Positions 13,593-23,167 of a stretch of DNA of 64,000 nt are shown in pieces. Within the stretch, counting starts at the first letter, position 1. Each line of letters starts with the position of its first letter. The translations under genes and the position numbers were made by a program. Source of the DNA: Impatiens glandulifera (lineage: Eukaryota; Streptophyta; Magnoliopsida; Ericales; Balsaminaceae); assembly GCF_907164915.1 (NCBI RefSeq), contig NC_061864.1, forward strand, positions 8,873,889 through 8,937,888, read 5' to 3'. The notes under the pieces were generated by a model. The model made no database searches. It saw nothing but the letters and a program-made list of their open reading frames with translations, and was not told the DNA's origin.

Positions 13593-13871
13593 CATGCTAT
13601 CCAGTTTGTCATCAAGACTCTTAGGATATTCCAGAAAATATCAAGTAACGAGTGTGCTTTAAACCACATGTTAAGGTTAAGAAATGGTAGCCACAAACAA
13701 AGCGTAGGTCATCCCAATGTGAGACTCGTAAGGTACCGAGAAGATGTAGCTCATGTGGTGGTCAAGGTCATAACATGGCAACATGCAAATTAGTGATGCA
13801 TGCACCCTCTACTACAAGAGCTGCAAGAGCATCATCTCAGCAACCATCATCTCTTGCTTGAACAGAGGTTG

Positions 13872-13965
13872 GTTTTATCTTATGAATATTGTATCAATTA
13901 TTGTTGATTTTGTCTTATGAATATTGTATCAATTATTGTTGATTTTGTCTTATGAATATTGTCTA
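13872..13965. repeat. about 35-bp tandem repeat after the transposase
   Basis: Two and a half copies of a unit containing TCTTATGAATATTGTATC followed by AATTATTGTTGAT. The surrounding 13860-14260 is otherwise non-coding spacer between the two convergent element genes. Confidence 0.8.
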
Positions 13966-14264
13966 TGGTTTTGATTACAGATGTTGATTTTGATTATAGA
14001 TTGTTGGTGTTGATTAAGATTTTAATGTGTAAGTTGTCTATTTTATGACTTTTGTTGTGTTGATAAACAGTATAGTTGTTTCAGCTATAATTTCGTTGTA
14101 TTATTGATACACGTTGAATTACCATCTTCAAGTAAACAGAGAGAAGCCATATTACTATTCAGTATTACAATTCACGCATTTTATGGTGAGTCATGACTCA
14201 CACATATTGAATATGCGTGAGTCATGTGTAATATGCATGAGTAATAACTCACGCATTATGTAAT

Positions 14265-14490
14265 AGACTATATGCTCGAAATACACTATTTACGAGAAAT
14301 ACACCATTTGCGAGAAATACACCATATGCTCGAAATATACCATTTGCGAGAAACACTCCATATGCTCGAAATATACTATTTGCGATAAACATACCAGCTG
14401 CGAGAAATATACCAGATGCGAGAAATACACAAAATGCGAGAAATATATCATTTACAAGAAACACACCAAATACGAGAAACACACCATAAC
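14265..14490 (-). repeat. about 20-bp minisatellite (GCGAGAAATACACCA type) downstream of the Ulp1 pseudogene
   Basis: Roughly eleven degenerate units alternating TTTGCGAGAAATACACCA and TATGCTCGAAATACACCA. The same units build the introns of the Ulp1-like pseudogene at 15.8-17.2 kb, so this looks like a detached block of the same array. The minus-strand 85-codon frame it contains (repeated G-V-F-L-A) is an artefact of the unit lacking stops. Confidence 0.85.
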
Positions 14491-14588
14491 TAATGATGAT
14501 AAACAATATTCAGTATTACACAATATGTTATAACAATAATATTCAGTATTACACAACATGTTACAACAATAATCAACATATTACAACT

Positions 14589-17301
14589 TCATGGCTCTAA
14601 AATTTGGTGGAACAATCTGACTGCCCACTTTTCTCTATAAAATTTCATCTTATCTGATATGTAATTTTCTAGACCAAGTTTAGCAGTCAGGTACTCTATA
14701 TACATTAATACAAAAACGTCACAGTCCCCACTTATTGTTGTTTTTGGTACTTCTGTATGTGGGATTCTACAAAATCTTAAAGTCTCCATTGTCATGTTAG
14801 GATACCTGGCCATTTGAACTTCAGACAATGCTTTATGAAGAAAGGGCGGCAACATTTGACACATGGGTATCATGAATTCTGCAAAATAGTCGTCTTTAAA
14901 AATTGACTAATCGCAATCATAAACATTAATTCTCCATTCTTTCATTCGTAGAACACACAGTGCCCAGTGCTTGAGGTCGAGGTTGAAGGGGAAGTAAATG
15001 TTATCAATAATGCTTCAATTGAGCATATGTCTATCTTCTCTACTCCAGTAGTACAAGTAAAATGATTCATCAAAAGAATGGTCTTCTGGTTTATCAAGAT
15101 CAGCCGAATCAGCAATAAATTTGTCATAGAATGATGTAAACAAAGGGACGAAATGACAATCTAAGATGGTGAAATCCATCGCGTACGTCTTAGGGTAGAT
15201 GGATGCTCTTTCTCTTAGCAGAACACATCCGACATTGATCTCCACATTAGTTAGTCAATTACGTGTGCTCAGAATTGTATTGAAGAATGAATAGCATATA
15301 GTGCCAACACAGAGCTCCAGCTTTTTACATTGACCTCTTTTCGCCAACTCTTTCATCAAAACTGTCTTTAGTTTCGGATCAAACTTCGCCATAGGATCGA
15401 CAATGATTGGATCCTCAACATCTTCTTTCACCTTCTTTTTTGGACGAGGGACGGTGCAGGGATTAAGTAGAGGTTTCGATCTTAACCTCTCTCTCTTAAA
15501 TTGGACGTGGGATGCATCGTTCAATTCCACCACATCCTCCTCCACCTTCTGCTTGTCCTTCTTCTGCACTTTGTCTTCCTTCTTCTCCACAAACAAATCA
15601 TCGTCCACCTTCTTCTGCACCAACTTCTTATTCTGCACCACCTTTTTATTCGGCACCTTGTCCACTTTCTCTACAAACAATTCATCGTCCACCTTCTTCT
15701 ACACCACCTTCGTCTTCTACACCTTCATATTCTGCACTTTCTTATTCTGCATCACCTTCTTCTCCTCCACATTCTCATCCTTCACAATCCCATCATCCTT
15801 CACAAAAAAAATGATTGAAATACATTATTTGCGAGAAATACACCAATTGCGAGAAATATACTATTTGCAATTGCGAGAAACACACCATACATACCTCAAT
15901 ATCATCCACATTCTCCTTCACAATCCCATCATTGGATTTCTCATCAAACACATCAGCTTCCTTCACAATCCCATCATTGTTCTTATCCTCCATTAGTCCA
16001 TCCTACAAAAAAAATGATTGAATTATACCATATGTGAGAAATAAACCATATGCAAGAAATAGACCATATGCTCGAAATACACCAATTGCGAGAAACACAC
16101 CATATGTTCGAAATACACCATACATACCTCAATATCCTCCACCTTCTCCTTCACAATTCCATCATTGGATTTCTCATCAAGCACATCAGCTTCCTCAACA
16201 ATCTCGTCATTGTTATTCTCCACAATCCCATTTATGGATTTCTCCTTCATTATCCCATCCTACAAAAAAAATGATTGAATTAGACCAAATACGAGAAACA
16301 CACCATACATACATAAATATCATCCACCTTCTTTTCCACAATCTCATCATTGTTCTTCTCCTTCACTTTCTCCTCCACTAGTTCATCCTACAAAAAAAAA
16401 CAAAATGATTGAATTAGACCATTTGCTAAAAATACACTATTTGCGAGAAACACACCATACATACATCAATATCCTCAATCTTGTTCTCCACAATCCCATC
16501 ATTGGATTTCTCCTCCACAATCTCATCATTGTTCTTCTCCACATTTCCATCTATGGATTTCTCCTCCACTATCCCATCCTACAAAAAAAAACAAAATGAT
16601 TGAATTAGTCCAAATGCGAGAAACACGCCATATGCCCGAAATACACCATTTGCGAGAAACACATTATACATACCTCAATATCCTCAATCTTGTTCTCCAT
16701 AATCCCATCATTGGATTTCTCCTCCACTAGCCCATCCTACAAAAAACAAAATGATTGAATTAAACCATATGCGAGAAACACACCATATGCTCGAAACACA
16801 CCATATGCGAGAAATACATCATTTGCGAGAAACACACCAATTGTGAGAAACACATCATACATACCTCAATATCATCAATCTTCTTCTCCACAATCCCATC
16901 ATTGGATTTCTCATCAAGCACATCAGCTTCAATACAAGCCCATCATTGTTCTTCTCTATCCCATCCTATAAAAACAAAATGATTGAATTAGACTATTTGC
17001 GAGAAACACAGCAATTACGAGAAACACACCATACATACCTCAATATCATCAATCTTCTTCTCCACGATCTCATCATTCACCAAATCATCCTCCACCACAT
17101 CGTCATTATTCTTCTCCTCCATATGCCCATCCTACAAAAAAAATACAAAATGCTTTAATTAGACCATATACTCAAAATACACCATATGCTCGAAATACAC
17201 CAAATGCTAGAATTAGACCATACCTCAATATTATCTTCACCACTAATATAATACTCGTGAGTAAAGAACACTAAATAAACAACAACATCATATACACACA
17301 T
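14589..17301 (-). pseudogene. Ulp1-like (C48 family) protease carried by the MULE, disrupted
   Basis: Read on the minus strand, a plausible first exon (17301-17224) encodes 26 residues and is followed by seven homologous acidic exons: 17131-17039, 16965-16865, 16736-16674, 16578-16465, 16387-16313, 16259-16128, 16002-15895. A large exon follows, from 15797 or, using a TAG acceptor that would remove two in-frame stops, from 15698. The protease part runs in one frame from there to 14589. It retains FNLDLKHWALCVL (His, 14967-14969), INVYDCD (Asp, 14916-14918) and GDCDVFVLMYIEYL (Cys, 14721-14723), the Ulp1 catalytic triad. Lesions are in-frame TGA at 15257 (apparently from a Trp codon), TGA at 15017, TAG at 14909, and the third exon (101 bp) breaks frame. 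In functional relatives such proteins would be SUMO-protease-like; this copy is probably dead. Confidence 0.85.
15798..17223 (-). repeat. tandem array of exon-intron units inside the Ulp1-like pseudogene
   Basis: Seven repeated units each combine an acidic exon (consensus containing DGIVEE, KSNDGIV and DDIE) with an intron that starts GTATGTATGGTGTGTTTCTC, consists of 18-20 bp units, and ends TTTTTTGTAG or similar. Exons are 93, 101, 63, 114, 75, 132 and 108 bp; all but the 101-bp one are multiples of three with phase-0 junctions. Introns are 53-128 bp. The plus-strand frames over this region are shadows of the array. Confidence 0.8.
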
Positions 17302-17483
17302 AAACGAATATAAGATGCATAAACCCTAAAAGCTAAGGATACATCAATATCCATCAATATAAATGGCAGAATATATGATCGAAGAGAATATTACAAATTA
17401 AACCAAAACCTAAACCCTAAACTCATTGAAATATATGATCGAAGAGACGGACGGATGACGGATGATGATGTTGAACGAGGTTG

Positions 17484-17925
17484 ATCGATGATGTTGAACG
17501 AAGTTGGAATGAAAAGTCGACAGTTGTAAAGACGAAGTTTTAGAAGTCGGGGTGGGAGAGAGTCGATAAATCTTCGTGAATGGGTTTTGTTTTAAATTAG
17601 GGAAAAAAATTATATATACGATGAAAGACGAGAAATGACATTCACGCATTTTCATCTAAAAAGTGTGAGTTCATAAACGCGTTTTAGATGAAAATGCGTG
17701 AATGAAATTTCTCGATTTTCCATTTACGGAAAATGTCATTCACGTATTTCATCTAAAACGCGTTTATAAACTCACACTTTTTAGACAAAAATGCAATGAG
17801 CGGTAAATCAGGCGCGAGGGGTATTACAGACTTTTTGTATGACAAAAATGCCCATTTTACAAATATTATTAGGCGCCGACCTTTTTTTAAATTAAGTTAT
17901 TATGGAGGCCATTTTATCGTATTCC
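17484..17925 (-). repeat. right terminal inverted repeat of the MULE
   Basis: Inverted counterpart of the left TIR, from the ATCGATGATGTTGAACGAAG block to the outer end at GATAAAATGGCC (read inward). Small indels distinguish it from the left copy, for example loss of part of the ATTCACGCATTTTTG segment near the outer end. Confidence 0.85.
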
Positions 17926-18814
17926 TATTATTTTAAAAAATAAATACAGATACCAACTCATACTCATTTATTTACTTTTGAGTGAATATAAGAGAAGATT
18001 GAACCAAGCTTTAATTGATTTTTTATATAACTTTAATATATATATATATATATATATATAAATATTTAATTATGTATTTTCAATATATATATATATAATA
18101 TATATATAATTTATATATAATATGCTAACTCTTAATTTAAAAGTGGAAAATTCTTTATAATTATTCACATCATTAATTAATTAATTTTTTTAATTTATTT
18201 ATCTTAATTATTTTTTTCTTTTAATATATACATTTTTTCTCTTTATTTCTTATATAATATATATATATATATATATTTCTCACTCTTAATTTTTCTTTCT
18301 TAATTAACTTTTTTTTCTCCAATAAAAATATATAAATTTTATAAATATAATTTTAATTATATTCTATTAAAATAATAAATATTTATTAAATATTTTAAAT
18401 ATATAAATACATATATTAAAATAATTAATAATATAAAAAGTTATATTCAACTTTAATCATACAAAATTTAATAAATTTTAAAAATAAAAAATAAATTTAA
18501 TTATATTAACTACTAAATAAAGATTATTTTTATATTTAAAAATGTATTATTTTATTCTTAAAAAAAATCTTTAATTAAATTATTTATGATTATTCAAATA
18601 TTAAAAATCGGGACATCAATTATTAATTCCGATTAAAAATGACATAAATTGAAGTATATTCCAATTATTAATATTGAGTTAACCTTCCTTTAAAAATTCA
18701 AAGATTATTTTTAATTTATGTTTTATTTATCTTTATGAAGCATGATATCTTAAATGGTTATATATAGACTAAAGTAATTTATTTATTTTTAAAATAAATA
18801 TTTATACTATTTTG

Positions 18815-18895
<81 letters not shown>
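17926..18895. other. AT-rich spacer ending in a (TA)n microsatellite
   Basis: Non-coding, strongly AT-rich, with short (TA)n runs at about 18030 and 18260 and an uninterrupted (TA)n tract of about 70 bp at 18822-18891. The minus-strand frame covering 18807-19028 is dinucleotide repeat read as alternating Tyr-Ile and is not a gene. Confidence 0.8.
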
Positions 18896-18898
<3 letters not shown>

Positions 18899-19090
18899 AA
18901 TGATTAGGTGAGGGAATTTGGTGAGGGAATTTGGTGAGGGAATGATGTGGCGTAATCTTATTCGCTGAAAAAATCAAATAATTTCTCTCTTTTCTCTCTT
19001 TCCTCTCACTTTTACATTTTCCAACCAATGTGATGCCACGTCATTCCCTCACCAAATTCCCTCACTAAATTCCCTTACTCTATCATTCCT
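18896..19090. mobile_element. MITE-like inverted-repeat element in a (TA)n tract
   Basis: About 195 bp. The left end has GGTGAGGGAATTTGGTGAGG and GGGAATGATGTGGC; the right end reads the same on the minus strand (GGGAATTTGGTGAGG, GGGAATGACGTGGC), giving TIRs of about 55 bp around a short pyrimidine-rich centre. Both sides are (TA)n, so a TA target duplication cannot be told apart from the microsatellite. The superfamily is not certain. Confidence 0.75.
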
Positions 19091-19197
19091 CATATATATA
19101 TATATATATATATATTCACTAGGGTAGTTTTTAATATATATTTATATATATATATAATTAATAATAAGTTATAATCATCTAATATTTAATTAAAGAT

Positions 19198-19523
19198 ACC
19201 ATAAAAATAGGGTGAAATGAGGAGGGTGAGGGCGAATAATTTAAATAGCGCTGGTGACATTCTTTTTTTTAATGACAATTGTATCCTTGCGTAACGCAAC
19301 CGGATTTTTTTTTTCGTCTCACGATTGCGTGACGCAACTGGGGTTGCGTGATGCGATTGCGTAACTTAACTGGGGCATTTTCGTCCAAAAAAATTCATAA
19401 TTAATTTTTTTTGAAAAATAATAAAATATAAAATTGCGCAAACATTTTCGTCAGAAAAAAGAGGGTTACAAGCTATTTAATTTATTCACTCTCACCAAAC
19501 ACAATTCACCCTGTTTTTAGGGT
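19198..19523. mobile_element. small inverted-repeat element (MITE-like), about 325 bp
   Basis: Left end ACCATAAAAATAGGGTGAAA and then GGTGAGGGCGAATAATTTAA; right end on the minus strand ACCCTAAAAACAGGGTGAAT and then GGTGAGAGTGAATAAATTAA. The interior has short internal repeats around TTGCGTAACGCAAC and TTGCGTGACGCAAC. No clear target duplication is visible, and the exact ends are approximate. Confidence 0.65.
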
Positions 19524-20048
19524 CATTTGCACCAATTCCCTTGTACCGAAAGGAGGACATTAACACTTTTTAATTAATAATATACATAACAGAGTTATGG
19601 ATTTAAGATATTCATTCATATTTAAAAATATAAAAATTAAATAATAAATATACAAAAATAATTCACCTCGAACAAATGTACAACAACTAGGGAGTTTATT
19701 AATAAATGTGTTTAGTAAAATCATAACATACTTCATCAAATTTATGATTTTCTTTTAAAATGAAAATTTGCATGACTCATAACTACAACTATCCTATTTT
19801 ATTTGTCTGTACAAAAATAAATCATATTTAGTTGTAATTTTTTTTAAAGATTGACAAGATATTGCGTTTTTGCTTAAAAAAGTTAAAAAAAAATCGATTC
19901 ACAAAATCATTTCATTTATTATTATTAAAAAAAAAAAGAGAAACAGTTTGCTTGTTGTGTTCATATTGGATCAATCTCAACCCCCAATTTCAATTTCAGA
20001 CAAAAACCCTAGAAAGAAAAAATTCATCTCTCCAAAAAGAAAGAGGAG
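19524..20048 (+). promoter_or_regulatory. upstream region and leader of the SPCS2 gene
   Basis: AT-rich to about 19950, then a leader richer in C and A (TCAATCTCAACCCCCAATTT, AAACCCTAGAAAG), as expected for a plant 5' UTR, leading to the ATG at 20049. No specific operator is recognised. Confidence 0.5.
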
Positions 20049-21085
20049 ATGCAAGAGAAGAAGGGCGAAATGGCGACTTCCAACAACTCATCCAAGCAAT
20101 CTCCCAAGAAGATTAACTTATTGGATCATCATTCCATCAAAAACATCCTTGACGAATCTGTCACCGAGGTAATTCTCGATCTCTTGTTTGTTCTCCCCCC
20201 ATCTCTCTTTGTTTGTTCTGTGATTGATCCGTGATTTTGTTTCTTACTCGCAGATCGTTACTGGCCGGGGTCATATAGAAAATGTTAGGATGAGTAACAT
20301 TCGCCTTTCCTTGGGCACCCTCATCATTCTCGTAGCTCTCGCTGCTCAGTTCTATCCCAAGAAGTTCCCTGAGAATAAGGATTTTCTGATCGGCTGCATC
20401 ATATTATATCCTTTTTTTTTTCTTTCTGCTCTGTTTAGTATTTTGACAAATGATGTCCCTTTATGTTTAAGCAAGTAATGTTTCATTCCAAATCGTGATA
20501 CCTTGACTCTGGCAAGTATATTGTGCTAAATGTGATATTGCAGCTGATTATTCACACAAAGGAGAAAGATGCAATTTTGTTTACAAATCCTCCTACTGTA
20601 AGTCTTTTGTGGTCGCATAATCTGGGAACACTTTCCTCTTGTTTTGATCATACATGGAGATATTTTCTGCTATTTTCTTGTTTTTATCCACAATTACTAA
20701 ACACAATCAAATTAGATATGGTTTATTTATATGTTCTTGTGTGTTTGCAGGGATCGTTCAATATTACTGGTCTAATTGTCTCTTCCAAGTTGCCAAGGTT
20801 CTCTGATATGTATACTCTGACCATAGCTAGTGCAGATCCCAAATCCATAGCAGCTAAGCCTACAGTAGAACTCACCAAGAGTGTTACTCAATGGTATTGA
20901 TATCTTTCTCTCAGCAGTCTCTATGACTCAGTCTGATTCGTCAGTCTATTAATTGATTGATTGATTGGTTCGTATTTTACTGATAATGCAGGTTCACCAA
21001 GGATGGAGTTCTTGTTGAGGGTCTTTTCTGGAAGAATGTTGATGCACTAATAAATAGTTATGGCAAGGAGTCTAAGAAGGGATAA
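20049..21085 (+). CDS. SPCS2: signal peptidase complex subunit 2 (SPCS2/SPC25)
   Basis: Five exons keep frame: 20049-20168, 20254-20405, 20516-20597, 20751-20893, 20992-21085, for 196 residues, the usual size of the plant family. SPC25 is a non-catalytic ER membrane subunit of the signal peptidase complex that cleaves signal peptides during secretion. Recognisable stretches are NLLDHHSIKNILDESVTEIV, FPENKDFLIGCIILY, SSKLPRFSDMYTLTI and SVTQWFTKDGVLVEGLFWKN. Two hydrophobic spans (about residues 57-73 and 84-104) form the membrane hairpin, with the N-terminus and the C-terminal domain expected in the cytosol. Translation from the first ATG gives a short Lys-rich lead; a second ATG seven codons on (20070) is an alternative start. 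The second intron does not follow GT-AG and looks U12-type (see findings). A AATAATAAAG stretch about 70 bp after the stop could serve polyadenylation. Confidence 0.93.
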
Positions 21086-22464
21086 ACGTGATGATGTTTT
21101 TGGGCATAGGTGATATGACAATGGGGTTTAAATTATTGTGATTTTGAATTTTAGAATAATAAAGTATATGAGGAATTGATTTTAGACTATACCCTGCAAT
21201 TGCATACATGATTTTAGACCTTTTTAGTCTATCTTGCTGCTATTGAAATGTCTGTCTACTCTCCTTGTTTTCTTCTTACTTATTGGATATAGCCTATTAT
21301 AAGATGACCATGTGATCTTGTGTATCTTTGCAGTTTAGTATGCATGTAGGGGATGTGGGTCTTATTTCATGTATACCAATATGCTAGTCTTTTCACGTGT
21401 CATTGTGAAGATGACTTTAAAGTTTAACCACCACCTTGAACCCATCATGAAAAGTTATTATACCCTATCTCAATTCCAATGACGATACATTTTCTCATAC
21501 CCAAATGGACAAATTTGCTTTGGTTTATGTCAGTTGCCTTCACCAACTTAGGGAAAGAATCTTAGAATTTTAGTTGCTGAAACCACCTCCCTCTTGAATC
21601 ATGACTAGGCTATGGTTGTTTCATTACATTTTGTATGATTATGAGTCTCATAAGTCAAATTGATTCAAACCCTCAGTAAGTGCAAAAGTCGGTTTTTAAG
21701 AGACTAAAGGCTTTGTCCAAATTTTAATTTAAACACTTTAAGTTGAAGTAAGGTGATGACCTACGGGTTTTATAGCAAAGTTTCTTGGGCTAGGGTCGTT
21801 CCTTCCTCGCCTTGCACACAATATCAAATCCCTTAAACTAGATCAACTCTTATTCTCCTAAAATTTTAAGAATTTATAAATTATTTTGATTTAGAATTGT
21901 AACTTAAATTCTTTTAGTGTTAGGTATTTTAACTGTATTGCATATAAACATGTTTCATACTCCTCTACATTTCATCTTCCAATCCAAACAACTACTAATG
22001 AAGACATGTATCTATCTGCTTTCCAATTAGAAATTGGTGTTCTCTTGATGATGACTAGTTTCTTGCCAGCATCTACACAAGTTGCACGACTAGCTTATGA
22101 CTATGATTATACATATCATTTAGGTTTCTAACATCATTTTGTTTCGAAAGCAAAATGTTTGAATAAAAAACTTTCTGCGCACATTGACTACTGTCCGTTT
22201 TGTAGTGAACTTCTTGTTTAATATGGTGTTTTTAATAAATAAAAGTTATATAAAAATAAGTCATATTATTTAGATTATAGTTTTAAAATACACAATCCGA
22301 CAGTCAAACACTTCAATATGATTACCTTTTGAATTGGTCAAAATCCTGTTTGATCGAACGGTTCGACTGAAAATTCGAACCGAAAATTTTCGATTCGAAA
22401 GGTTTCCATTATAGAGACTGTATCTGTTCTACAACATCTTCACACTGTCCCGTTTGGCGGCCTT

Positions 22465-22526
22465 GATGAACAGTTTCCGCATCAAGACTAGATCTGATGA
22501 ACAGTTTCCGCATCAAGACTAGATCT
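22465..22526. repeat. 31-bp perfect tandem duplication
   Basis: A 31-bp unit beginning GATGAACAGTTTCCGCATCA occurs twice back to back, 22465-22495 and 22496-22526, with no visible difference. Confidence 0.95.
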
Positions 22527-23107
22527 GTTTCCACTTTGTCTGATAATCTGCCCGTTATTTCTCAATAACTCTGTCCAACAACAGAGATTCCTCATTCCTC
22601 ACTATTGTGTACCTAAGGGCCTTGTTGTTTGTGATTTGATTGTTTTTTCATTGATCACCTGTTGGAAAATTCTTGCAACAAGGAGGCAGAGAGAATGATT
22701 CGAAGAAGATGATGCTTAATGGAATGAGATACTCTGAACTTGAAGTAAGGAGGCTAATACCTTCTAATTTCATTTTTCCCCTTCTGTTCTATATTTGTGT
22801 AAGTGACTTCTATGCCAAAATTTGTTAGTTTATGAATTTTATGAACTGATATTTGCTTTGAGTCTTCTGTGTGAATGCAACATCTATTGTTGTTATTTCT
22901 TACATGATTTGAGAGTTCAGTAGATATGAAAATATCATAATAAATATTGACTGCTAAGTTTATTATTTATGCCCTCATTGACAGGTATGTACACACTAAC
23001 AATTGCACAATTCATATTTTATTTGAATCCCTCTTAATCTATGTCCATGAGTGAAACTTAGATGCAACTTTGGTCATTTACTGATGCTCAAACATTGGAA
23101 TAGAAAT

Positions 23108-23167
23108 GGGTTCAATCGCATGGATACAGGCCTGATCGGGTTCAATCGCATGGATACAGGCCTGGTC
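23108..23167. repeat. 30-bp tandem duplication
   Basis: A 30-bp unit beginning GGGTTCAATCGCATGGATAC occurs at 23108-23137 and 23138-23167, differing only near the end (CTGATC versus CTGGTC). Confidence 0.95.

Larger units (their letters stand above)
10369..13860 (+). pseudogene. MuDR/MURA-type transposase, disrupted
   Basis: Recognisable parts appear in order. An N-terminal segment (10369-10862, two frames) has the GLNVPLNSTYAELVDMIYY pattern. A MuDR-type DNA-binding segment (11217-11357) reads NHFEFKVEKSKKELWCVK then YKWRLRAVKG. The DDE core begins at 12319 (PVLCVDANFLKHK with the first Asp; LYPVAFGVVD). It shifts frame near 12485, continues FVSDRHPSIANAL (second Asp) and HGACIYQIKMN, then an in-frame TGA, then NYAESFNSQSMKARKYP (catalytic Glu). 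SWIM-type pieces follow (13365-13480), and a CCHC knuckle CSSCGGQGHNMATC near 13748. The usual stretch between the DNA-binding part and the DDE core is missing, replaced by AT-rich DNA and a hAT-like fragment. Stops, frameshifts and an internal duplication make it non-functional. Identity is certain at superfamily level. Confidence 0.9.
9455..17925 (+). mobile_element. Mutator-like element (MULE) with long TIRs, transposase and Ulp1-like genes, decayed
   Basis: An approximately 8.5-kb element bounded by long inverted repeats that start GGGAAATTGGATGAAATGGC on the left and, read inward from the right, GGAATACGATAAAATGGC. The 9 bp outside each end (9446-9454 and 17926-17934) agree at seven positions (TGTTTTTTT versus TATTATTTT), a possible eroded 9-bp target duplication, though both are T-rich. 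The inside holds a plus-strand MuDR-type transposase pseudogene and a convergent minus-strand Ulp1/C48 protease-like pseudogene. Ulp1-carrying MULEs are known in plants. Both genes carry stops or frameshifts, so this copy is probably not autonomous. Confidence 0.85.

Noticed and set aside
14249..14506. Minus-strand 85-codon frame with repeated G-V-F-L-A residues
   Set aside because: It comes from a stop-free 18-20 bp minisatellite unit, with no start context and no protein family match.
15403..16600. Several plus-strand open frames rich in Ser/Thr/Phe or Pro/Ser
   Set aside because: They are the complementary strand of the Ulp1-like pseudogene and its repeated exons; composition is dictated by the repeat, and only the minus strand shows domain motifs and splice sites.
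15798..17223. Regular repeats resembling a CRISPR array
   Set aside because: Units vary in length, spacers are homologous to each other, the context is a plant nuclear transposon, and splice-like borders explain the regularity.
18807..19028. Minus-strand frame of 73 codons
   Set aside because: Half of it is (TA)n read as alternating Tyr-Ile; the rest is the MITE.
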